Shown piece by piece: positions 1 through 5,173 of a stretch of 7,977 nt of DNA. The number at the start of each line of letters is the position of its first letter. Within the stretch, counting starts at the first letter, position 1. A program made the translations under genes and the position numbers. The notes beneath the pieces were generated by a model, which ran no database searches, was not told where the DNA came from, and saw only the letters and a program-made list of their open reading frames with translations. Source of the stretch: JAKAQB01 sp035702855 (lineage in GTDB: Bacteria; Actinomycetota; Acidimicrobiia; Acidimicrobiales; Palsa-688); NCBI GenBank assembly GCA_035702855.1, contig DASSZM010000205.1, positions 1 through 7,977 on the forward strand. Direction: 5' to 3'.

Positions 1-141
1 CGCTGGGCCCCGGCCGCCCCCGCCGCCGTCGAGGCGCAGGGACCCGAGCAGGTCAGCGTGGCGGGCGGCGAGGTGTTCGTGCTGACCCACGGCGGGCTGT
101 GGGTCGAGGGCGGCGGCCGCTGGCGGCTCGCCGACGCCTGA
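1..141 (+). CDS. 3' end of an unidentified protein gene (partial)
   Basis: An open frame enters from the left edge and ends at the TGA at 139-141, giving the last 46 residues of a protein whose start lies outside the window. The first part is Ala/Pro-rich. The last ~25 residues (GGEVFVLTHGGLWVEGGGRW, then RLADA) alternate hydrophobic residues with glycine-rich turns and contain two Trp, which resembles a terminal beta-strand repeat such as a beta-propeller blade. That is only an impression from composition; no family can be named. Codon use is as GC-rich as in its neighbours, and the stop lies 3 bp before the stop of convergent purB, which supports a real coding end. No terminator is visible between the two. 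Confidence 0.55.
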   Translation, partial: RWAPAAPAAVEAQGPEQVSVAGGEVFVLTHGGLWVEGGGRWRLADA

Positions 142-144
142 GCC

Positions 145-1503
145 CTACGGCTCCAGGTACCGCTCGACCAGCTCGGCGGCCACGCCGGTGTAGGTGGCGG
201 GGCTCAGGGCGAGCAGCCGCGCCTCGGCGTCCGCCGGCAACCCCAGCCCGACCACGAACTCCTTGATCCTGGTGGCGTCCACCCGCTCCCCCCGGGTCAG
301 CGCCTTCAGCTGCTCGTAGGGCTCGGGGAGGCCGTAGCGGCGCATCACCGTCTGCACCGCCTCGGCCAGGACCTCCCACTGCCCGTCGAGCTCGGCGGCC
401 ATCACGGCGGCGTCGGGCTCCACCCGCCCGAGGCCCCGGCGTGCCGCCCGGATGGCGAGCAGCGAGTGGCCGACGGCGACGCCCATGTTGCGGATCGCCG
501 AGCTGTCGGAGAGGTCCCGCTGCATGCGGCTGACCGCCAGCTTGCCGGCGAGGTGGCCGAGGAGGGCGTCGGCGATCCCGAGGTTGGCCTCGGCGTTCTC
601 GAAGTCGATGGGGTTGACCTTGTGGGGCATGGTCGACGAGCCGACCTCGCCCGCCGCCGGCCGCTGCCGCAGGTAGCCGCGGCTCACGTACTCCCAGACG
701 TCCCGGCAGAAGTCGAGCAGGATGGCGTCGAAGCGCATCAGGAGGTGAAAGGCCTCCCCCAGGGTGTCGTGCGGTTCGATCTGGGTCGTGAGCGGGTTCC
801 AGGCGAGCCCGAGGCCCTCGACGAACGAGCGCGACAGCTCCGGCCAGGCCACCTCGGGGTAGGCGGCCACGTGGGCCCCGAAGGTCCCGGTCGCCCCGTT
901 GAGCTTGCCGGTGAGGCGCAGGGCGCGCAGGCCGTCCAGCTGGCGCCGCCAGCGGGCGACCCACACCGCCAGCTCCTTGCCGAGGGTGGTGGGCGTCGCC
1001 GTCTGGCCGTGGGTGTGGCTCGGCATCGGCATCCGGGCGTGGGCCCGGGCCAGGGCGGCCACGTCGGCGACCAGCTGCTCGGCGGACGGGAGCCACGCCC
1101 TGGCCAGGGCGTCGCGCAGCATGAGGGCGTGGGCCAGGTTGTTGATGTCCTCGCTGGTGCAGGCGAAGTGGACGAACTCGCGCTGCTCGGCGGGCACGCC
1201 CTGCGCCGCCAGCTTCTCCTTCAGGTAGTACTCGACCGCCTTGACGTCGTGGTTGATCCGCCGCTCGATGGCCCGGACGGCGGCGGTGTCGGCCGCTCCC
1301 CAGCCGGCCACCCACCCGTCGAGGGCGGCGTCGAGGGCGGGATCGAGGGGCGGCAGCTCGACCACGCCGGGCTCACCGGCCAGGGCGCGGAACCAGGCCA
1401 CTTCGACGGCGAACCGCCACCGGAACAGCGCGTCCTCCGACACCTCGGCCTCGACATCGACCAGCTGGGCGGCGTAGCGACCGTCGAGGGGCGAGATCGG
1501 CAC
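145..1503 (-). CDS. purB: Adenylosuccinate lyase, E. coli-type PurB
   Basis: PurB is a cytosolic homotetramer that catalyses two fumarate-releasing eliminations in purine synthesis: SAICAR to AICAR, and adenylosuccinate to AMP. The 452-residue product (E. coli PurB is 456) matches the E. coli form along its length. It has an N-terminal PISPLDGRY, the NHDVKAVEYYLKEK segment near 84-97, TSEDINN at 116-122, and THGQ at 164-167 with the conserved His165. The superfamily signature GSSTMPHKVNPIDFEN starts near 288 and carries the catalytic serine loop (Ser289/290); NWEVLAE-, QTVMRRYG- and LTRGERVDA-like segments follow. I chose GTG at 1503-1501: PISPLDGRY is the conserved N terminus, the length then fits, and a -10-like TACGCT lies exactly 6 nt upstream. 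An in-frame ATG at 1560 would add 19 non-conserved residues. The gene is convergent with the partial gene at 1-141 and divergent from the LapA-like gene. I recall Mycobacterium and Streptomyces PurB as another subtype (IPNVLAxRYAS start), so this type is notable here. Confidence 0.97.
   Translation of the reverse strand: MPISPLDGRYAAQLVDVEAEVSEDALFRWRFAVEVAWFRALAGEPGVVELPPLDPALDAALDGWVAGWGAADTAAVRAIERRINHDVKAVEYYLKEKLAAQGVPAEQREFVHFACTSEDINNLAHALMLRDALARAWLPSAEQLVADVAALARAHARMPMPSHTHGQTATPTTLGKELAVWVARWRRQLDGLRALRLTGKLNGATGTFGAHVAAYPEVAWPELSRSFVEGLGLAWNPLTTQIEPHDTLGEAFHLLMRFDAILLDFCRDVWEYVSRGYLRQRPAAGEVGSSTMPHKVNPIDFENAEANLGIADALLGHLAGKLAVSRMQRDLSDSSAIRNMGVAVGHSLLAIRAARRGLGRVEPDAAVMAAELDGQWEVLAEAVQTVMRRYGLPEPYEQLKALTRGERVDATRIKEFVVGLGLPADAEARLLALSPATYTGVAAELVERYLEP
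1318..1353. repeat. Three tandem 12-bp units inside purB
   Basis: Three consecutive, slightly diverged 12-bp units (gtcgagggcggc, gtcgagggcggg, atcgaggggcgg) lie in frame in purB. On the minus strand they encode PPLD-PALD-AALD at residues 51-62. This falls in the N-terminal part of PurB that is poorly conserved relative to E. coli, so unit gain or loss is probably tolerated. Confidence 0.75.
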
Positions 1504-1509
1504 CGGGCG

Positions 1510-1515
1510 AGCGTA
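1510..1515 (-). promoter_or_regulatory. -10-like element of a leaderless purB promoter
   Basis: Read on the minus strand, TACGCT (matching TAnnnT) is followed by the 6 nt CGCCCG and then the GTG at 1503. This is the spacing expected when transcription starts on the first base of the start codon. There is no Shine-Dalgarno sequence before this GTG and no convincing -35 hexamer upstream (TCGGGC at a 17-nt spacer is weak). Placement is inferred from sequence pattern only. Confidence 0.55.
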
Positions 1516-1546
1516 GCCCGCAGGTGTGCCCGGCCCGACCGCCGGG

Positions 1547-1552
1547 TAGGGC
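1547..1552 (+). promoter_or_regulatory. Possible -10 element or ribosome-binding site of the LapA-like gene
   Basis: TAGGGC lies exactly 6 nt before the ATG at 1559, the geometry seen for other starts here, but it lacks the final T of TAnnnT. The same bases include AGGG, which could pair with 16S rRNA at 7-nt spacing. The two readings cannot be separated from sequence. The site is within the 55-bp region shared with divergent purB. Confidence 0.3.
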
Positions 1553-1558
1553 TGCGGC

Positions 1559-1951
1559 ATGTCTGCCGCTGTGCAGCGACCGGGGTCCGGGGACGGCGTG
1601 CCGCCGGCGGTGACGCCCACCGCCGGACCGGGAGCGCCGGGCACCGCGGCGCCCGTCCCCGACGCCTCCCTCGAGCCCCGACGCACGAGGACCGGCACCG
1701 CCTACGTGGCGAGCATCGTCGGGATCGTGGTCGCCGCTCTGGTGATCGTCTTCATCGTGCAGAACCTGCACGACGCCACGGTCCACTTCCTGCCCTGGAC
1801 CTTCCGGCTGCCGGAGGGCGTGACGATCCTCGCGTCTGCGGTGGCCGGGGCGCTGGTGGTACTGCTGGTCAGCCTGGCGCGCATCCTCCAGCTCCGGTTG
1901 ACCGCGCGGCGTCACCGCCGACGGCACGCGGCGCAGACCCTGCCGGGGTGA
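1559..1951 (+). CDS. LapA-domain (DUF1049-like) small inner-membrane protein
   Basis: This 130-residue protein has a Pro/Ala/Gly-rich, probably disordered N-terminal ~40 residues and then a LapA/DUF1049-like core. There is a first membrane helix at about 49-67 ending in FIVQN, a short loop HDATVHFLPWTFRLPEG, a second helix at about 88-110, and a basic tail (RLTARRHRRRH). The FIVQN/F-LPW/LPEG pattern between two helices is what suggests the family, whose proteobacterial members act in lipopolysaccharide assembly. In a Gram-positive-type cell the role is unknown, though a membrane or envelope function fits its position before murJ. The ATG start has AGGG at 1548-1551 (7-nt spacing) and an imperfect -10-like TAGGGC 6 nt upstream; an in-frame GTG at 1571 is a possible later start. 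The gap to murJ is 61 bp on the same strand, so cotranscription is possible. Confidence 0.75.
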   Translation: MSAAVQRPGSGDGVPPAVTPTAGPGAPGTAAPVPDASLEPRRTRTGTAYVASIVGIVVAALVIVFIVQNLHDATVHFLPWTFRLPEGVTILASAVAGALVVLLVSLARILQLRLTARRHRRRHAAQTLPG

Positions 1952-2000
1952 GCCGCCAGGGGCCGCTCCCGCGCGCTGGACGGAAGCCGCCCGCAGGCAC

Positions 2001-2006
2001 CACCAT
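2001..2006 (+). promoter_or_regulatory. -10-like element before murJ
   Basis: CACCAT is followed by 6 nt (GACCTG) and the murJ ATG at 2013. A TGGACG at 1977-1982, matching four of six bases of TTGACA, lies 18 nt further upstream. No purine-rich Shine-Dalgarno precedes this ATG. A leaderless murJ transcript beginning at the ATG is therefore plausible, in addition to any read-through from the LapA-like gene. Confidence 0.4.
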
Positions 2007-2012
2007 GACCTG

Positions 2013-4046
2013 ATGGCTCCGTCCGGCGGGTTCTTCGATCAGGACGAGGAACCCAAGCCGCGAGCGCGCCCCGCGCGCGATCCGCGGGGGGTACGGGCCC
2101 GCGTCTACGACCAGGATCAGCCGCCACGCCCCGCTCCCGAGGGGCCGGTCCTGCGCTTCCCTGCGCCCCGCTCGGCCCTCCCGCCGGGCACCCGCCGCAC
2201 CCCGCCCTCGGCTCGCCGGGAGGCGCCGCCGGCGCCGCCGCCCGACCTGCCCGCCGCCCCGGCGCCGCCGCCCCGGCGCGACCCACCCGCCGCCCCGGCC
2301 CGCCGACCCGACCCGCCCCCGGCGCGACCCACCGCTGCTCCGGCGCGACCCACCGCTGCTCCGGCGCGACCCGCCGGCGCGGCCCGGCGAGGCGACCCGC
2401 CGCCGGCGCGACCGGCGACGCCCGCCCGTCCCGCCGTCGCCCGCCGCCGGCGGTCCCTCGGTGCCGACACCGGCGTGCTGGCCGCCGGCACCCTGTTGTC
2501 CCGGCTGACCGGCTTCCTCCGGGTCATGGTGGCGAGCTACCTGTTCGGCGTCAACGCCCTCTCCGACGCCTACAACTTCGCCAACTCGGTCCCCAACACC
2601 ATCTACGACCTGCTCCTCGGCGGGATCCTGGCGGCGACGCTCATCCCACTCTTCGTGGACGAGCTGCGGGCCGAGGAGGCCGGCCGGGACGACGGCGGCA
2701 TCCCGGCGGTGCTCGGCGTGGTCGCCGCCGCCCTCACCGGCTTCTCCCTGCTGCTGTGGGTGCTGGCCCCCGAGGTCGCCCACTTCTACCTGCTGCTGTC
2801 GTCGAGCCCGTTCAAAGGGGCCGAGCTGTCGGTCGCCACCCGGCTGCTGCAGCTGTTCGCCCCCCAGGTGTTCTTCCTCGGGGCGATCGTGGTGAGCGAG
2901 GCGCTGCTGCAGGCCCGGCGGCGGTTCGCGGCCGCCGCCTTCTCGCCGGTGGTCAACAACCTGATCGCCATCGGCGCCCTCCTGGCCGCCGCCCTGGTGG
3001 CGAGGCACCTGTCGATCGGCGCCTTCCGTCACCACCACGCCGGCCTGCTCGTGCTCGGCATCGGCACCACCGCCGGCTACGTCGTGCAGTTCCTCGTCCA
3101 GCTGCCGGCCATGGTGCGCGCCGGGGTGTGGCGCTGGCCGAGCTGGCACCCCCGCCACCCTGCCGTGCGCCGGGTCCTCGGGCTGTCGTCCTGGCTCATC
3201 GGCGTCGTCCTGCTCAACCAGATCTCCTACAACCTGATCGCGGTGATCGCCAACCGCCACACGGGCGGGTTCACGGTCTACCTGATCGCCTTCCAGTTCT
3301 TCATGCTGCCCTACTCCCTGGTCGCCGTCTCCATCGCATCGGCGATCATGCCCGACCTGGCCGAGCGCTGGTCCGACCGGGACCACGTCGCCTTCCTGCG
3401 CCGGACCATCCTCGGGCTGCGCACCACCTTCGCCGTTCTGTTCCCGACCGCCGTCGGCTACGCCATCGTGGCCCGCCCGGTGATCGAGCTACTCGCCCGC
3501 CACGGGGCCGTTCACGCCGACGAGGCCGAGCTGGTCGGCACCACCCTGGTGGTGTTCGCCGTCTGCCTGCCCGGCTTCAGCCTGTTCCTGCCCCTCGTGC
3601 GGGCGCTGCAGGCGATGAAGGACACCCGGGCGATGTTCTTCGTCTACGTCGCCGAGAACGGGCTGACCGTGGCCCTCGCCTTCCCCCTCGACCACTACCT
3701 GGGGGTGCCCGGGCTCGCCCTGGCCTGGGCCGGGCCCTACTCGCTGGCCTGCCTGGTGGTGGTCGCCTACCTGCGCCGCCACGTCGGCCACCTCGGAGGC
3801 GTCTTCACCGGCCGGACCCTCGCCCGGGTCGTCCTGGCCACCGCGGTGATGGCGGTGGCGGTCGGGGCGGTGGGCCGGGTCCTGCCCCATGGCGGCGGCG
3901 ACGCCGTCCTCGCCGGGCGCCTGGCCGCCGAGGTGGCCACCGGGGCCGCCGTGTTCGTGGCCATGGTCCGGGTCCTCGGCATCCGGGAGGTGGAAGTCGT
4001 CCTCGCCCCGGTGTTGCGCCGGCTCCGTCCCTCCGGGTCAGGATGA
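2013..4046 (+). CDS. murJ: Lipid II flippase MurJ (MviN family) with long disordered N-terminal extension
   Basis: MurJ moves lipid II, the peptidoglycan precursor, from the inner to the outer face of the cytoplasmic membrane. The product is 677 residues against about 511 in E. coli. Residues 1 to ~147 form a Pro/Ala/Arg-rich, low-complexity, presumably cytoplasmic tail. The core begins near 150: SRLTGFLR at 163-170 aligns with the E. coli segment holding Arg18 and Arg24 (here Arg164 and Arg170), followed by SDAYNFANSVPNTIYDLLLGG at about 184-204, whose PNTIYDLLLGG resembles actinobacterial MurJ. Repeated hydrophobic helices continue to the C terminus, consistent with the family's ~14 transmembrane segments, and ALQAMKDTRA occupies the position of the family's (Y)A-xDTRTP-type motif. 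The ATG at 2013 gives the longest Met-initiated frame and follows a -10-like CACCAT. Unlike mycobacterial MviN, the extension is N-terminal and shows no kinase-like domain. The stop is 4 bp before the agmatinase ATG. Confidence 0.95.
   Translation: MAPSGGFFDQDEEPKPRARPARDPRGVRARVYDQDQPPRPAPEGPVLRFPAPRSALPPGTRRTPPSARREAPPAPPPDLPAAPAPPPRRDPPAAPARRPDPPPARPTAAPARPTAAPARPAGAARRGDPPPARPATPARPAVARRRRSLGADTGVLAAGTLLSRLTGFLRVMVASYLFGVNALSDAYNFANSVPNTIYDLLLGGILAATLIPLFVDELRAEEAGRDDGGIPAVLGVVAAALTGFSLLLWVLAPEVAHFYLLLSSSPFKGAELSVATRLLQLFAPQVFFLGAIVVSEALLQARRRFAAAAFSPVVNNLIAIGALLAAALVARHLSIGAFRHHHAGLLVLGIGTTAGYVVQFLVQLPAMVRAGVWRWPSWHPRHPAVRRVLGLSSWLIGVVLLNQISYNLIAVIANRHTGGFTVYLIAFQFFMLPYSLVAVSIASAIMPDLAERWSDRDHVAFLRRTILGLRTTFAVLFPTAVGYAIVARPVIELLARHGAVHADEAELVGTTLVVFAVCLPGFSLFLPLVRALQAMKDTRAMFFVYVAENGLTVALAFPLDHYLGVPGLALAWAGPYSLACLVVVAYLRRHVGHLGGVFTGRTLARVVLATAVMAVAVGAVGRVLPHGGGDAVLAGRLAAEVATGAAVFVAMVRVLGIREVEVVLAPVLRRLRPSGSG
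2319..2372 (+). repeat. 21-bp tandem repeat in the murJ 5' region
   Basis: Two identical 21-bp copies (2326-2346 and 2347-2367) are flanked by partial copies on each side, giving about 2.6 units over 54 bp. They encode a heptad (RPTAAPA) repeated in the disordered head of MurJ at about residues 105-120. Identity at the nucleotide level, third bases included, suggests a recent duplication rather than selection on the peptide alone. Confidence 0.85.
4040..4043 (+). promoter_or_regulatory. Shine-Dalgarno of the agmatinase gene inside the murJ end
   Basis: AGGA, overlapping the final codons of murJ, lies 7 nt before the ATG at 4051. It explains translation of the downstream gene by ribosomes finishing murJ. 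The overlapping hexamer CAGGAT (4039-4044) also has the xAnnnT form 6 nt before the ATG, so a separate internal start of transcription cannot be excluded. Confidence 0.6.
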
Positions 4047-4050
4047 CGGC

Positions 4051-5091
4051 ATGCGGATCGGCAACCTCTACGGCCCCGACGCCACCTACCTCGGTGTGCC
4101 GGCGGCCGACCTCGACGAACCCTCGAGCTGGGCGCACGCCAAGGCGGTGGTGATCGGCGCCCCCTTCGACGGCGGCACGTCCCACCGACCCGGGACCCGC
4201 TTCGGCCCGCAGGCCATCCGGCTCGCCGACTACCTGCCCCACGACGGCAGCCGCCCCCACCTCGCCCTCGACGTCGACCCGCTCCTCGAGCTCGGGGTGG
4301 TCGACGTCGGCGACGTGGAGATGCCCTCGGGCGAGACCGAGACCTCCCTCGCCCGCCTGGAGGCGGCCGTGGAGCGCATCGCCGGGGCCGGGGCCGTACC
4401 CGTCATCCTCGGCGGTGACCACACCGTCGCCCTCCCCGACGCCACCGGCGTCGCCCGCCACGTCGGCTGGGGGCGGGTGTCGGTCCTCCACTTCGACGCC
4501 CACGCCGACACCGGCGACACCCAGTTCGGCGCCCTCTACGGGCACGGGACGCCGATGCGGCGCCTGATCGAGTCGGGGGCGGTGCGCGGCGACCGCTTCC
4601 TCCAGATCGGCCTGCGGGGCTACTGGCCGGAGCCGGAGACCCTCGCCTGGATGGCCGAGCAGCGGATGCGCAGCTACGAGATGACCGAGGTCGTCGACCG
4701 GGGCCTGGACACCTGCCTCACCGAGGCGTTCGGCATCGCCACCGACGACTGCGACGGGGTGTTCCTCTCGGTCGACGTGGACGTCGTCGACCCGGGCATG
4801 GCCCCCGGGACCGGCACCCCCGAGCCGGGCGGCCTCACCACCCGCCAGCTGCTCGACGCCGTCCGGCGGATCTGCATGGAGCTCCCGATCGCCGGCATCG
4901 ACGTCGTCGAGGTGTCCCCGCCCTACGACCACGCCGAGGTCACCGCCTACCTCGGCAACCGCGTCGTGCTCGAGGCCCTCTCGGGGCTGGCCTGGAAGGC
5001 CCGCCGGGACGCCGGCGAGGCGGTCCGCCCACCGGGGGCACCGCTCCTGGAGGGCCGCCGCCCGCTGCCGGGGACCCCCGGGGAGGCGTGA
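4051..5091 (+). CDS. speB: Agmatinase-family ureohydrolase (Mn-dependent)
   Basis: This is a cytosolic ureohydrolase, most likely splitting agmatine into putrescine and urea. The 346-residue protein has the full metal site of the arginase/agmatinase superfamily: GGDHT with His124, DAHADT with Asp149, His151 and Asp153, and SVDVDVVDP with Asp242 and Asp244. It then continues with the family signature APGTGTPEPGG at 251-261. GAPFDGGTSHRPGTRFGP near 36-53 and GHGT at 164-167 are typical of the agmatinase branch, and Glu288 (DVVEVSPPYD) matches the conserved late glutamate. The ATG at 4051 is preferred over in-frame codons further upstream because those lie inside murJ; a Shine-Dalgarno precedes it. 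The last ~28 residues form a Pro/Gly/Arg-rich tail. Related enzymes act on guanidinobutyrate, guanidinopropionate or guanidine, and sequence alone does not settle the substrate. No other polyamine gene is in the window. Confidence 0.88.
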   Translation: MRIGNLYGPDATYLGVPAADLDEPSSWAHAKAVVIGAPFDGGTSHRPGTRFGPQAIRLADYLPHDGSRPHLALDVDPLLELGVVDVGDVEMPSGETETSLARLEAAVERIAGAGAVPVILGGDHTVALPDATGVARHVGWGRVSVLHFDAHADTGDTQFGALYGHGTPMRRLIESGAVRGDRFLQIGLRGYWPEPETLAWMAEQRMRSYEMTEVVDRGLDTCLTEAFGIATDDCDGVFLSVDVDVVDPGMAPGTGTPEPGGLTTRQLLDAVRRICMELPIAGIDVVEVSPPYDHAEVTAYLGNRVVLEALSGLAWKARRDAGEAVRPPGAPLLEGRRPLPGTPGEA

Positions 5092-5158
5092 GAGGACGCC
5101 CGCCGGGGAAGAGAACCGGTGCTGCTCGGCACGCCGCCACCGGCGCGCCCCGACTTCC

Positions 5159-5165
5159 GGAAGGA
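5159..5165 (+). promoter_or_regulatory. Strong Shine-Dalgarno of the doxX-family gene
   Basis: GGAAGGA lies 8 nt before the ATG at 5174. It is the clearest ribosome-binding site in the window and fixes this start. This gene is the exception in lacking the xAnnnT hexamer 6 nt before its start codon, so its mRNA should have a 5' leader or be read from upstream. Nothing else convincing is seen in the 82-bp gap at 5092-5173. Confidence 0.75.
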
Positions 5166-5173
5166 CGGCTCAC

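Noticed and set aside
53..2013. Long plus-strand open frames antisense to purB (53-1315 and 466-2013)
   Set aside because: They lie opposite a well-identified purB, translate to Arg/Gly/Pro/Ala-rich sequence without motifs, and are expected where GC-rich codons remove stops on the other strand.
1869..3386. 505-codon minus-strand open frame over murJ
   Set aside because: Low-complexity translation rich in Gly/Gln/Arg with no recognisable domain. The opposite strand encodes clear MurJ motifs and membrane helices.
3889..4050. Upstream extension of the agmatinase protein by 54 residues
   Set aside because: It lies wholly within murJ in another frame and adds non-conserved Pro/Trp/Ser-rich sequence. 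ATG 4051 has a Shine-Dalgarno and a normal family length.
3805..4932. 375-codon minus-strand open frame over the agmatinase gene
   Set aside because: Shadow of the ureohydrolase frame, with Asp/Val/Gly/His-rich repeats mirroring Asp/Val/His codons on the other strand.
5068..5100. Possible terminator after the agmatinase gene
   Set aside because: GGCGT/ACGCC (5085-5089 and 5096-5100) gives only a 5-bp stem with a 6-nt loop and no T-run. The nearby GGGGACCCC has too small a loop to fold.
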